Shown one piece after another: positions 54,861 to 63,984 of a stretch of DNA of 64,000 nucleotides. Every line of letters begins with the position of its first letter. Within the stretch, counting starts at the first letter, position 1. The DNA comes from Encephalitozoon hellem ATCC 50504 (Eukaryota > Microsporidia > Unikaryonidae), in assembly GCF_000277815.2 (NCBI RefSeq), contig NC_018480.1, positions 1-64,000 on the forward strand, in the 5' to 3' direction. Below the pieces are notes generated by a model. The model was not told the origin of the DNA, did not search any database, and saw only the letters and a program-made list of their open reading frames with translations. The translations under genes were made by a program, and so were the position numbers.

Positions 54861-55118
54861 ATGAGCACCGAGGATGTTTCCCAGGACATAGGAAAAAGAT
54901 TCAAATCTCTTCTTTCAAAAAGAAAGAAGCTTAGAAAGCAGATTCAGAGTATCGAAAAGGAAATGTTCAAGTACGAAACCGTGTATTTGGAAATGACCCA
55001 AGGATCTCCTCTTACTCGGAATGTTGAATACTATGTCTCAAACAGGACAGACAAGAAAAAGCATAATGTTGACGATAGAATGAGGATATTCAACAAAAAC
55101 TTTCCTAGGGTTGACTAG
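54861..55118 (+). CDS. EAF6: EAF6, NuA4 / HBO1 acetyltransferase subunit
   Basis: This 85-residue protein matches EAF6, a small coiled-coil subunit of the NuA4, NuA3 and MOZ/HBO1 histone acetyltransferase complexes. The family pattern is clear: a heptad helix (LLSKRKKLRKQIQSIEKE), then FKYETVYLEMTQ, corresponding to the conserved ...YE..YLE.T. segment, and a final DRMRIFNKNFP for the family ...ERLFS.SS end. The start is the ATG at 54861, directly after TTCAGGGCCC. The longer frame from 54663 overlaps the EMC7-like gene on the other strand. Confidence 0.85.
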   Translation: MSTEDVSQDIGKRFKSLLSKRKKLRKQIQSIEKEMFKYETVYLEMTQGSPLTRNVEYYVSNRTDKKKHNVDDRMRIFNKNFPRVD

Positions 55119-55178
55119 TAAAAGCATTCAATTTTGTAAAGCTGCGAATGGGAAAAAAATTTGAATCTTCCTTCCCAT

Positions 55179-55493
55179 ATGGATAAAGAGGACTGCATAA
55201 GCATCCTGAATGATCAAACCATACAGGTGAAGGAAGAAGACCATACAATTATGAACCCGTTAAGATGGTGCATAAGCAAGAATTTTACGGGTGAGAGCGT
55301 GGAACTTGTAGGATATACCATCCCACATCCATCTGATGATGTCTCTAATTTAACCATTCAGTTTTCTTCTGAGTCGTCACAAACGCCTCCAAATCTTCTT
55401 AAGAAGATGGTGGAAGGTCTGGAGTGTATGGAGGCTATCGGAAACAAAATGTTAAGCGAGATAGAGAGGTTTGGGAATGAAACTAATAAATAG
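55179..55493 (+). CDS. RPC19: RNA polymerase I/III subunit RPC19 (AC19)
   Basis: This is a 104-residue AC19 subunit shared by RNA polymerases I and III, which pairs with AC40 in the assembly platform. The family core is EEDHTIMNPLRWCISKN, then VELVGYTIPHPSDD, near-identical in layout to yeast Rpc19. The N terminus is reduced (yeast has 142 residues). The start is the ATG at 55179 after CTTCCCAT, with an AAAAATTTG stretch just upstream; the TTG-led extension is discarded. It complements RPC2 at 23.4-26.7 kb. Confidence 0.95.
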   Translation: MDKEDCISILNDQTIQVKEEDHTIMNPLRWCISKNFTGESVELVGYTIPHPSDDVSNLTIQFSSESSQTPPNLLKKMVEGLECMEAIGNKMLSEIERFGNETNK

Positions 55494-55543
55494 AGACTTG
55501 CTATTGTTTATTTTAGGCCTCGATTCATATGCTGATAAAAGAA

Positions 55544-56488
55544 CTACTCGTTACGTGCATAGAACAGCATTAATGGATATCCATGGACATCCTTCATTTC
55601 CAAGACATCTCTTATTCCATCACTTTCGTATCCATGCCAATCTTTGTCCCCACTCTTAACATAGCAGTAGCTCATAGCTCCGTCTTCTGTGATAAAAGAG
55701 CAAAGAGAGAACATACAGTTCCCAATGCTTATTTTTGAGTTGTTAAATAGATCAGTACTCTCCTGGTCCTTTACAACAAGAACAAGAATCTGAGGCTTCT
55801 TGGTTATCTTCTTATTCTCAGCCTTCAGGCTAGAATCAAAGGCCTCTTGGATACTAGAGAATCCCTTCAGAGATATCTTACTCTTTTCAAATGAGATCTC
55901 TTGAGGCATATCTCTAGAGACTGCCTTTCCTTGAAACATTTCCACAATCGGGGAATAGTCTTTGTAAAGCAGTTTCGGCTTAATTCCCTGGGTTCTGTCC
56001 ATAGTGCTCCAAGTGTCCTCCTCAAAATTGTACCATTCACAAAGCTCCTGGTGGATGGACAGGAGGAGTTCCGAATATATATCCTCATAAAGTTTTGAAT
56101 CCGGCTCCATTAAGAGCTCATTCACGTTTTCCTTCTTGCCTTCCATCACTAGGCTGAGGAGTTTGGAGATTCTGCCCGTAATGTGGAACTTCCCTATGTC
56201 CTGGCTTCTTTCTTCAAGGTTTAGAATGAAATTGTAGAAAGGAGGAAGCCTTAACAGGCACGAGAGCAAGTTGAACATCTTCTCATCTGTCTCTACATAT
56301 TCAAGGTCCACAGCTTTCATGGGTCTTTTCTCAAATGCTTTGCGTCCACTAAGTATGAGTCTACTCCCATTCAATCTTCCCATAGGCTTTTTCTGAGCCT
56401 TAGATAGTTGTCTAGTGGCAATCTCGTATTCCTGCTCCGCCGTCATTCCATTCACAAAGAAGACACAGGACTCTGCTTTTACTTTCAT
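55544..56488 (-). CDS. Catalytically dead ubiquitin-specific-protease-like protein
   Basis: This 314-residue protein keeps the outline of a USP/UBP domain without its active site. The Cys box region reads DEKMFNLLSCLLRLPPFYNF, where active USPs have NTCYMNS..QCL...PPF; the catalytic cysteine aligns with glutamate. The His box reads MSYCYVKSGDKDWHGYESDG, then YPLMLFYAR, where H-Y..Y is expected; the histidine is lost. The middle (RISKLLSLVMEG, EAFDSSL) is helical as in USPs. Such pseudo-USPs serve as scaffolds (as in PAN2 or SAD1/USP39). No zinc finger or WD40 domain is present. The start is the ATG at 56488; a TTG-led frame is longer. Confidence 0.65.
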   Translation of the reverse strand: MKVKAESCVFFVNGMTAEQEYEIATRQLSKAQKKPMGRLNGSRLILSGRKAFEKRPMKAVDLEYVETDEKMFNLLSCLLRLPPFYNFILNLEERSQDIGKFHITGRISKLLSLVMEGKKENVNELLMEPDSKLYEDIYSELLLSIHQELCEWYNFEEDTWSTMDRTQGIKPKLLYKDYSPIVEMFQGKAVSRDMPQEISFEKSKISLKGFSSIQEAFDSSLKAENKKITKKPQILVLVVKDQESTDLFNNSKISIGNCMFSLCSFITEDGAMSYCYVKSGDKDWHGYESDGIRDVLEMKDVHGYPLMLFYARNE

Positions 56489-56593
56489 TGCTTGATTCTC
56501 AGGATACAAATTTTTGTGTTCATTTAAGAGTTACGAAACTTAGAGCATTCAAATAGGATTTCTTTCCAAACAGCCGAAGGGATTTAATGGGCA

Positions 56594-59500
56594 CTAGAAC
56601 ACATTCAGAGATGCTATCACATCCAGTATTTCTCTTCTGCTCATTCTAACAGAGGAGGAGATTAGTTTCTGAGTATTGAGATCGAAATAACTAAACAGAT
56701 TCAGGATGTGCATAACTATAGGACTCTTCAACGACAGGCTATGCAGATGGATGTCAGAATTCAGATAGTCCCTTTGGTTCAATCCAAGCACACTCTTGAG
56801 ATGCACCATGATTGATGTCTGTATTTCCAGAAGCTTAGGATAGTTCAAATCGTCTATTCCGGCCAAGTGTATTGATAAGTTAGTCTTTGAATAGAACATA
56901 ATGCTATTCTTTCTAAATCCTATCCCGGAGGAAAACAACCTTCCTAGGTTAGTCTTCATCTCTGCTCTTTTGACAAGCTTTGCTCCATCCATACTTATGA
57001 TGTTGTTTGGCGAATATGTATATGCATGGATCGTTCCCTTGGAATCGCAGCACACCATTGAAAGCTCGTTGCCTGCAATGAGAAGCTCCGTGGACGTCAC
57101 GTTCTTGAGAGGTTCACTAGAGCTTATTAGGTGGAGCCTGATAGGTTTGGACTGGAAGAAGAAGAACGACAGCCCTCTATAGATGTCTGAAGCAAGAATG
57201 TAGTTTTTCACGACAGATATGGAGGATGTGAAGATATGCAGGTCATAGAAGCCTATGGGTATTATTCCGTTACTCCTGTCGATTTTATATATCATTATCT
57301 TTGTTCCCAAGCATAATGCAATCTTACCCCGAATCTCCGAGCATTGCACAATCGATCCCTTGGTCTTCTCAATTCCTAGCACCTTAAGCTTGCAATCCTT
57401 GAAGGGGCTTTCCGGCGACGGGACAACCGAAATTATTTCCAGTACATGGAGCCGGCCCTTTGCAGGCTTATCCTCCCCTTCAATGAAGGTTGTACAAATG
57501 AGCAGGAAAGGAGACTTTCCGTAATTTCCTTGCATGTCATCTAGAATAAGGTACTTGACGTCGAAAACATATTCATTCTCTTCGAGTTCATATGTATCTA
57601 TGTGCTCATGATTTTCAGAGTATAGGTCCACATAGAACCGGTAAGTATTCACAGGAATCCCGCAGTCTTTTTCATTATTCGAAGAGACTTCAACCTCCTC
57701 ACACGATGCTACAACCATATACCTATCTGCATACTCAATGTGCTTTGGAATCCTGAAGACAGGAACCCTTTTCCCAATAAGTCCATTCCCGAAAACATAT
57801 TGGCTGTCTCCAACAGCAGGCACTCTGCAGACCATCAGATGCCCTCTGGAAAGCTGTATCAACTGGTCTTTGCTCATAGCCACGGAATTCAAAGTGTATC
57901 GGCTCTTGTATAGAAAATGCCCCTTGTCGCTTGGAACTATAAACATGTTGGTTGTAGCTCTGATGAATGCCATTCCCCCTAGATTGTAAAATGCTCTGGC
58001 TTCTGCTGTGGGATTGAAGGCAATATACCTTGGAAGATTGATCTTGAAAAATACAATCTCCTGCCGTAAAGTCTCATCAAACAGCCCAGATAGGTCAAAA
58101 GACTCATATGCAACTACATATCCTATTTTCAGCCTAAGCAGCATGAGAATCTTATTGCTTGTTAAAGACATGCACATTTCTATAATGTCATCCCCTTCTT
58201 CCTTCTCATCCAATCCTTCGGCCATGGAAGTCTCTGGAGAAAGCCTTATGGAATATGGAAGATCCTTAACAGAGCAGGGCGAAAACTGATTCATTCTGCT
58301 ATTTATATCAAAGACATTCAAAAGATGCCCCGAAAGGACAAAAACCTTGTTCCTTGCGCCTCCAAAGCATGTAACATCAGGTATGCTTGAAACGACGCTC
58401 ATATTCCCATCATAAAAACTAAGCTTTTTCTTTATATCTTTCACAGCGAGGAACATTCCGTCACAAATTATCTGAGCTTCAATTGCTTTGTCAGGGAAAT
58501 TCAATTTGTTGAGAGCCCCAAGATTCTGATCCATTGATAGGCAGTATGTAGGTGTGACCTGAATTATCCCATCTCCAAACTCCACAAAAAGCAGTGTGTC
58601 TACATCTTTGCCATACTCGCCGTCAACTTCCAAAAGATCTTCTTTGGACCAACTGAAGACCCTCGTCTCCGAAATCCTTCCCAGAATATAGAAATCTAAA
58701 GCCTTCGAACAGTATAGATATCTTTTCGTTTTCTGGGACTTCACTATCTCAAGCGGCATAGTATTGCTCACAAGACGAACACACGGCTCCAGCCCTTCGG
58801 TGCCAAATGCAACTTCGTTGTCATTCTTCATTCCCACTCCATTCAAAAACCCGATATTTGGAATTTCATCAACCCGGTGGAGCACGAAGCTTTCCTCAGC
58901 CCTTGACTCCGATCCTTCACTAAAAAGCCTAGCATACTCTTCGTCCTGCTTTTGAGCATCCTGGTCTTTACTTCCAAACAGATTTGCATATTCTTCGGGA
59001 ACGTCTACTTTCTCAGCCTCGCCCACCTTAGGTTTCATTTGAAGCCTCTCTATCTCAAACACCTTCGAGCTATCTCCCACAGACCCAACAAACAGAAGGT
59101 TGTTCACATGCCCTACACAACTGGCTACAGAATCTCTTGCTTCAAATTCAAGTGATGCACCTATAATTCTTTTTATGTCCATCGATATCACCAGTCTATA
59201 TATATCTCCATTCCCATTGAATATCAGGAAGGTGTTTCCCCTCGAGAAGAAGTTCACATCGGAAAGAACTATATCATTAACTGCTTTCTTTCCTTCGCTT
59301 GCCTCAGACATCCTATTCAGAGGAATGGAATAAGAGCTGCTCGTCGATCTTATTAGTATCGAATTGTGTGACATGAATACAAGAACTGATCCCGCACATC
59401 CCACCCTGAAGGTTCTTGGAGGAACAAGAAATTCATCAATGACATGGAATTTCCCAGCATTCAGATCAATTGAAAACACCATGGCATTGCAACTCTTCAC

Positions 59501-60115
59501 AACAGTATACTTCCTTGGCAATGAGTCGTACACTAGGCATACAGTGGGCATGGAATAGTTTTCCAGAAAAGTAAAGTCCACAGGATTTTTGATCTTTCCA
59601 TCAATGTCTACAAACTTGAATACCCTTGCGTTGAACGTCCCGGGAAACAAGGGAAAGATGCTGAAGTGTCGCTTGCTCATCTGTAGCATTCCTAGATCTC
59701 CACTTATCTTGATCCTTCTTATGTCCTCATCCTTAATGTCAAATTCATCCTTCTCAAAAAACTTCAGAGATATCGTTCTAAACTCGTTTTTTTGAGGATT
59801 AAACCTGGCAAGGGAAACCTTAGCCTTGTGGAATAAGAAAGCCAGCCCATCTTCATTGGGAGATATTCTATACTTTTCTACCTGGCAGACTTTTTCAAGC
59901 AGTATGTCTTCCTTCACCAAAACCAAGCCAGAGCTGTATTTCCAGAGTTTAATAATGTTTCCATTGTATGTCAGAAATGAGGGTGTCCCCGGTACAAAGA
60001 ACCCTGCAGAGCACCCCTCGACACCATTCCACGGGCTCTCCTGTGAATACAGGTAGTTCATTGGGGTTACATTTTCCTGGATCCAAACTCGTATTTTCAG
60101 CAAGAGTGCAGCCAT
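56594..60115 (-). CDS. CFT1: Cleavage and polyadenylation factor CFT1 / CPSF160
   Basis: This is a 1173-residue homologue of CPSF160/Cft1, the triple-propeller scaffold that helps recognise the poly(A) signal during mRNA 3' processing. The CPSF_A C-terminal region is clear: KGRLHVLEIISVVPSPESP, then KLKVLGIEKTKGSI and KNYILASDIYRGLSFFFF. The N terminus has three weak beta-propellers and is divergent. Yeast Cft1 is 1357 residues. The start is the ATG at 60115 (MAALLLKIRVW), preceded by AAATTTACC, a promoter-type AAATTT motif. The other candidate ATG (60154) would add a hydrophobic lead not expected in a nuclear protein. Confidence 0.88.
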   Translation of the reverse strand: MAALLLKIRVWIQENVTPMNYLYSQESPWNGVEGCSAGFFVPGTPSFLTYNGNIIKLWKYSSGLVLVKEDILLEKVCQVEKYRISPNEDGLAFLFHKAKVSLARFNPQKNEFRTISLKFFEKDEFDIKDEDIRRIKISGDLGMLQMSKRHFSIFPLFPGTFNARVFKFVDIDGKIKNPVDFTFLENYSMPTVCLVYDSLPRKYTVVKSCNAMVFSIDLNAGKFHVIDEFLVPPRTFRVGCAGSVLVFMSHNSILIRSTSSSYSIPLNRMSEASEGKKAVNDIVLSDVNFFSRGNTFLIFNGNGDIYRLVISMDIKRIIGASLEFEARDSVASCVGHVNNLLFVGSVGDSSKVFEIERLQMKPKVGEAEKVDVPEEYANLFGSKDQDAQKQDEEYARLFSEGSESRAEESFVLHRVDEIPNIGFLNGVGMKNDNEVAFGTEGLEPCVRLVSNTMPLEIVKSQKTKRYLYCSKALDFYILGRISETRVFSWSKEDLLEVDGEYGKDVDTLLFVEFGDGIIQVTPTYCLSMDQNLGALNKLNFPDKAIEAQIICDGMFLAVKDIKKKLSFYDGNMSVVSSIPDVTCFGGARNKVFVLSGHLLNVFDINSRMNQFSPCSVKDLPYSIRLSPETSMAEGLDEKEEGDDIIEMCMSLTSNKILMLLRLKIGYVVAYESFDLSGLFDETLRQEIVFFKINLPRYIAFNPTAEARAFYNLGGMAFIRATTNMFIVPSDKGHFLYKSRYTLNSVAMSKDQLIQLSRGHLMVCRVPAVGDSQYVFGNGLIGKRVPVFRIPKHIEYADRYMVVASCEEVEVSSNNEKDCGIPVNTYRFYVDLYSENHEHIDTYELEENEYVFDVKYLILDDMQGNYGKSPFLLICTTFIEGEDKPAKGRLHVLEIISVVPSPESPFKDCKLKVLGIEKTKGSIVQCSEIRGKIALCLGTKIMIYKIDRSNGIIPIGFYDLHIFTSSISVVKNYILASDIYRGLSFFFFQSKPIRLHLISSSEPLKNVTSTELLIAGNELSMVCCDSKGTIHAYTYSPNNIISMDGAKLVKRAEMKTNLGRLFSSGIGFRKNSIMFYSKTNLSIHLAGIDDLNYPKLLEIQTSIMVHLKSVLGLNQRDYLNSDIHLHSLSLKSPIVMHILNLFSYFDLNTQKLISSSVRMSRREILDVIASLNVF

Positions 60116-60158
60116 GGTAAATTTTGTGCTTGAGATAAGTAGGAAAAAGATCATGGAT

Positions 60159-61346
60159 TTAATATGGATTCTGCCTGGCAAGCTTCCTTGTATCTTTTAC
60201 AATCGATAAGAAACTAATCCCCAATGCCTCCTTGAATGCGAGTATCACTCTTGACATCACCAGAACATAGTATATAGAAGTAAAAACAAAACAAGCGCCT
60301 ATAAGAGGCCTCTTGAACTCCCTGAAGTGCTTCAGTTGCAAAATGGCAGAAATTACAAGATACATCAGATATACCGGGGTGAATAGGAAGAGGTCTTTCT
60401 TGATTATGTAAGAGCACACCTCGTTCACATAACTTATCGAGAATATCTGCCCAAACATCAGGATGTTTAGATACTGCACCCACAGCTTTTCTGTTGTGAG
60501 GGTGTTATACAGAATGACAAACGAGGTAGTAAAGGACATGATCCTTAGGAATGTCGAGTATAGCAAAAATCTCTTTGGTGGGTTTGTCTTGGACTCTATT
60601 GATATCAGAGTTAATGCGGTGTTGAGCACCAGAGACGTTGCAATGACTGCTGAAACTGCACTAAAATTGCTTGTTCCTAGTATTGAGGAGTAGAACTTCT
60701 TGACAGGCCAGAGAAACTCGTCTGAGAAGACATAATGGAAGAACCCCTTTCCACATGCAAAGGTGGTCAAGTGTGATATCAAAGCAAATGCTACTCCCTC
60801 TGAGGCCCCGCTGATTTTTCCCAGAACGAAATGCCCGGTGAATTTCTCCTCAACTCCAGCAAGATAGAATTGGGTCATAATGGCCAGTGCAAGTATTAGG
60901 AACTTCTGTGATAGTCCAAACCCAAAAGTAGATGAAAGCGTTATGCTTGTGATCAGAGCACAGCACGAGTCCACCCCATGATCAAAAAGTTGGCCTAGCG
61001 GCGTTCCGGATCCTGTTCTTCTAGCTTGGGCTCCATCCAGATTGTCACATGTAAAATACACAAACATCAAGAGAAAGTTAGCGAGAGAAAGAAAACGCGG
61101 GGGATTGCTCAGGTATGGATCAAACAACAATGTCAAGCACAGACTTATGATCATTGCAATAAATCCGCAGAGAGTCAGTGTGTTTGGTGCCACTGTTTCT
61201 GGTACTTTTTGTATCATCCACTTTATGTAGTGATGGATTACGTATTTTGAGAGGATGGAGTTGTCTGTTCCGATGAACCTGTGCTTCCTTAGGCTTGAGA
61301 TCTCGCTTGGGCCTAGCTCCATTTTGAAGAATCGTTTTCCAAGCAT
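60159..61346 (-). CDS. EPT1: Ethanolamine/choline phosphotransferase (EPT1/CPT1)
   Basis: This is a 395-residue integral membrane enzyme that transfers phosphoethanolamine or phosphocholine from the CDP derivative to diacylglycerol, the last step of the Kennedy pathway in the ER. The CDP-alcohol phosphatidyltransferase motif is complete in DNLDGAQARRTGSGTPL and GQLFDHGVDS (pattern DG-x2-AR-x8-G-x3-D-x3-D). About eight to ten hydrophobic helices are present. The start is the ATG at 61346 (MLGKRFFKMELGPSEI), right after TCTCCCCCC; an ATG at 61412 adds 22 residues unlike the family. Substrate choice (ethanolamine or choline) cannot be read. It ends 43 bases from the CFT1 start. Confidence 0.95.
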   Translation of the reverse strand: MLGKRFFKMELGPSEISSLRKHRFIGTDNSILSKYVIHHYIKWMIQKVPETVAPNTLTLCGFIAMIISLCLTLLFDPYLSNPPRFLSLANFLLMFVYFTCDNLDGAQARRTGSGTPLGQLFDHGVDSCCALITSITLSSTFGFGLSQKFLILALAIMTQFYLAGVEEKFTGHFVLGKISGASEGVAFALISHLTTFACGKGFFHYVFSDEFLWPVKKFYSSILGTSNFSAVSAVIATSLVLNTALTLISIESKTNPPKRFLLYSTFLRIMSFTTSFVILYNTLTTEKLWVQYLNILMFGQIFSISYVNEVCSYIIKKDLFLFTPVYLMYLVISAILQLKHFREFKRPLIGACFVFTSIYYVLVMSRVILAFKEALGISFLSIVKDTRKLARQNPY

Positions 61347-61499
61347 GGGGGGAGAATGGTGATTGAATATATATTGGGAGCAGGTGCTTAATTCCCTGTG
61401 ATAAATTACCATGTAATTCTAAATGTGGAACAAAGAAGGAGCAGAGGAATTGACTGATTTGCAATGGTATTTGGGGGAATGCAAAACCCCTTAAAAGTT

Positions 61500-62369
61500 A
61501 TGGGGGGCGCTGATAATGAAAAGAAAAGCCAGTGCAAACAGTTATGTCCAATAAAGATTCCATTGATAGGGCCTCTCAGAGACATGATAGCTAGAGAGGT
61601 TGGAGACAAGGCCTCCACGGTGATTGACATTCTTGAGGGTCTTGTGCCCACGGTATCCCCTGAGAATATGTACAGTGAGCTGGTGGAGGCTTTGACTCCT
61701 GTGATAGACCAAAAGGCCAAGGGATTGGTAGGAAAAGTCATGGCATACAAAAGAAAGATTTGCAGGGACGGAGACGAATGTAGAGCAAAGAATTGCATTT
61801 TTCTGCATGGACGGGACAAAAGGAATGGGGAATGCACATCCGGGGGTTCTGGAATGAAAGGGAAGGAAGAGGGTGCAGATGCTAGCGATACCACCTCGAA
61901 AAGAAGGAAGATGGCCGAGCCCAATGAAAACAATGAGGTGGTGTTTAATAAGGTAAACGAATCGAGGCATAATCCAGAGGACCTTAAGGCCTATGCAGCG
62001 AGATTTGGAAGGATCACCAATTTCAAGAGACTCAACCCTGAGAAGTACCTTGTTGTTTTTGAAGACCCTGAGTCTGCTAGTGAGCTGGTGAAGTCGTCGG
62101 AGCCCGTATTGGAGGATCCTGGAATCAAGAAGTTTTATAACGTTATAGACAATCTTGTCAAGGTCGAGCTTAAAAAGCTGTTTGAGGAGCAGGAGGCCAT
62201 TATAGATAAGATGTCCACAGAGTTTTCTGCAGCATTGCTTGGACATCTCAGAAACATAAATATCAGGATAAGAAGCCTAGTCATGAAGGACAGGTCTAAG
62301 GACAACGGAGGGGTAGACAACAAGAGAGGATTTGACCAAGAGAACAGCCTATACTATAACTGCTTTTGA
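61500..62369 (+). CDS. RBM26/27-like protein (PWI-like, CCCH, RRM)
   Basis: This is a 289-residue nuclear RNA-binding protein with the order of RBM26/RBM27 (yeast-type Rmn1). An N-terminal helical PWI-like region lies at about 20-80 (LRDMIAREVGDKASTVIDIL). A CCCH finger follows (CRDGDECRAKNCIFLHG; C-x5-C-x4-C-x3-H). Then comes a basic linker (TSKRRKMAE) and a degenerate RRM at about 145-215 (VVFNKVNESRHNPEDLKAYA, KYLVVFEDPESASEL). RBM26/27 link the nuclear exosome to polyadenylated RNA. The start is placed at the ATG at 61500, nine bases after CCCC; the in-frame ATG at 61464 would add twelve residues and lacks the C block. Confidence 0.82.
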   Translation: MGGADNEKKSQCKQLCPIKIPLIGPLRDMIAREVGDKASTVIDILEGLVPTVSPENMYSELVEALTPVIDQKAKGLVGKVMAYKRKICRDGDECRAKNCIFLHGRDKRNGECTSGGSGMKGKEEGADASDTTSKRRKMAEPNENNEVVFNKVNESRHNPEDLKAYAARFGRITNFKRLNPEKYLVVFEDPESASELVKSSEPVLEDPGIKKFYNVIDNLVKVELKKLFEEQEAIIDKMSTEFSAALLGHLRNINIRIRSLVMKDRSKDNGGVDNKRGFDQENSLYYNCF

Positions 62370-62462
62370 GAGGCAGGAAGCAACTTTGGCGTTGTTTGTC
62401 TTTTTGCTGGCAATAGGTGGGGAGGATATTTATTGAAGCTAATCTTATTATCCCAAGCCCTG

Positions 62463-62699
62463 ATGAATAAGGACAAAATTAAGAAGACTCAGCTGCTCAG
62501 TGACTTGGGCAGGTTTAAAGGAAAAAAGATAACAATAACTTTTATCGATGGGAAGTCTATTACAGGAAAGCTTACGTCATTCGATGATGTTGGCAACTGC
62601 GTATTAAGAAGGTGTGGGGACTGGAATTATGGCAATACCGTAGTATGCTTGGGAAGGAGCATAGTTCTTGTCTGTATGAATACTCCATACATCCTATGA
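62463..62699 (+). CDS. LSM7: Sm-like protein LSM7
   Basis: This is a 78-residue Sm-fold protein. Sm1 is visible in GKKITITFIDGKSITGKLTS, with FDDVGNCVL, and Sm2 in VVCLGRSIVLVC. The VVCRG.S-type ending is typical for LSM7, a member of both the Lsm1-7 decay ring and the Lsm2-8 U6 snRNA ring. SmG is the alternative. The asparagine of the usual loop (DPLLNLVL) is kept as GNCVL. The start is the ATG at 62463, after CCAAGCCCTG; the longer frame opens with TTG. Confidence 0.82.
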   Translation: MNKDKIKKTQLLSDLGRFKGKKITITFIDGKSITGKLTSFDDVGNCVLRRCGDWNYGNTVVCLGRSIVLVCMNTPYIL

Positions 62700-62809
62700 C
62701 AGGCTGGGGCTCCATGACAAGCAAATGCCTGTGAAATTTAATAACCGACCAAATAAAGCATATGTCTTGCATATTTATTTCTTCGCAACTACTTCTTTTC
62801 CTTTCGAGC

Positions 62810-63280
62810 TCATTCAAAGAGTCTATAAAACAAATAAAAAGCATTGAAGAGGATATAAATATGGACAAAAAGCGCAATGGCACCTTTGCTTTCTGAGCAT
62901 TCGATTGTTTCTTTAGTCGTCTTCTCCTCTTCCTCATATAATATTCCTATCCTAGATGTCCAGCATGGTTTGGGCAAAGAAGACCTGAGGTGCTGCTTGA
63001 AGTCGTTTAGGGACCTTCTCCAATCAAACTTGTATATTTCTATGAGAAACTTGTGGCTACTATCCGGAACTGTATTTTCAGCGAGAGTAACCTCAATCTC
63101 TGCCTGCTGCATTGGCACTATAAGCCCCATATTCGGCCTTACTATGTATTCCCGAGGCTTCGTTGTTTTAATCTTGTATCCGACACTTTCCATAGAGTTG
63201 TTCTGCACAACAAAGGTTGAAGACCTTTTATTCCTTTTGATTCTGATTGTTGTTTGTGGCACAACTTTGATGTCCAGCAT
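62810..63280 (-). CDS. SCS2: VAP/SCS2-like MSP-domain membrane protein
   Basis: This is a 156-residue tail-anchored protein of the VAP/Scs2 family. The MSP domain (about 1-115) contains the family signature VGYKIKTTKPREYIVRPNMG, the FFAT-motif-binding surface. A single hydrophobic helix at the C terminus (ALFVHIYILFNAFYLFYRLF) would insert in the ER. VAPs form contact sites between the ER and other membranes, and recruit lipid-transfer proteins and phosphoinositide enzymes; STT4 is encoded elsewhere in this window. The linker between domains is short, with little room for a coiled coil. The start is the ATG at 63280. Confidence 0.93.
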   Translation of the reverse strand: MLDIKVVPQTTIRIKRNKRSSTFVVQNNSMESVGYKIKTTKPREYIVRPNMGLIVPMQQAEIEVTLAENTVPDSSHKFLIEIYKFDWRRSLNDFKQHLRSSLPKPCWTSRIGILYEEEEKTTKETIECSESKGAIALFVHIYILFNAFYLFYRLFE

Positions 63281-63318
63281 TTAAAGGGGAGACTCTATTT
63301 CTCTTAACTATGCGGTCA

Positions 63319-63984
63319 TCATTGTTTATTATAAAACTTGGCAAGTTCAATGTATGAAGAGTTGAATATGGAAGATTTTGGCCTGCCAGAAGAAGTACAG
63401 TCATCAATAAAGTGCCTTTTGGATAGGCACATTGGACATGCCTTGTATATGGTATATCTCGATGTGCTGCCATTAAGTTTGTATCTTTTCCATGCCCTGG
63501 GACAGTCTTCTGTACTATGGCATCCTACAGGGCAGTCCTTGCACGTCTTCAGTATGTCTAGATCCTTAGGGCCAGGGCAGCTATCCATCAAATGCCCAAA
63601 TCCTTTACACCTCTGGCAGTATCTATAGGGACATCGCGCCCTCACATGCCCATCCCGACTACACAAATCACACGTGCTCTCCTTGAGCGTTTTGGTGCAC
63701 TCTCTGAACTCATGGCCTATCTCTCCACAGCGGAAGCATACAGTTGTGTCACAGAAATATCTCAATTTCCTATCAGTTGGGTTGCCCAAAGAACGAGTCT
63801 TACTCTCAGTCTCAACATCCTCGAAGTGGTAAACTAGTCCTAGGATGCTGTACAGAGTGTTTGCGTCAATCTTCTCCAAAGAAATGTGTGGATCGAGCAA
63901 ACAGATGTCCAGGTCCTCTAGCTCAACAGTTTTGATTCCTTCAGTATCCTTGGCATAGTCCAACAAGGTCAGGGGCTTTTTCAT
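63319..63984 (-). CDS. AIR1/AIR2-like zinc-knuckle protein (TRAMP complex)
   Basis: This is a 221-residue protein with five CCHC zinc knuckles in a row: CFRCGEIGHEFREC, CDLCSRDGHVRARC, CQRCKGFGHLMDSC, CKDCPVGCHSTEDC and CPMCLSKRHFIDDC, from about residue 82 to 202. This number and spacing matches Air1/Air2, the RNA-binding subunit of the TRAMP poly(A) polymerase complex, which marks nuclear RNAs for the exosome. The first 75 residues are acidic and hydrophobic without known domain. The fourth knuckle has an extra cysteine beside its zinc ligand. The start is the ATG at 63984, 16 bases from the window edge. Retroelement Gag is excluded by the absence of any other Gag feature. Confidence 0.85.
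   Translation of the reverse strand: MKKPLTLLDYAKDTEGIKTVELEDLDICLLDPHISLEKIDANTLYSILGLVYHFEDVETESKTRSLGNPTDRKLRYFCDTTVCFRCGEIGHEFRECTKTLKESTCDLCSRDGHVRARCPYRYCQRCKGFGHLMDSCPGPKDLDILKTCKDCPVGCHSTEDCPRAWKRYKLNGSTSRYTIYKACPMCLSKRHFIDDCTSSGRPKSSIFNSSYIELAKFYNKQ

Noticed and set aside
63319..63984. Zinc knuckles as retroelement Gag
   Set aside because: Five regularly spaced knuckles match Air1/2; no protease, reverse transcriptase or repeats are nearby.
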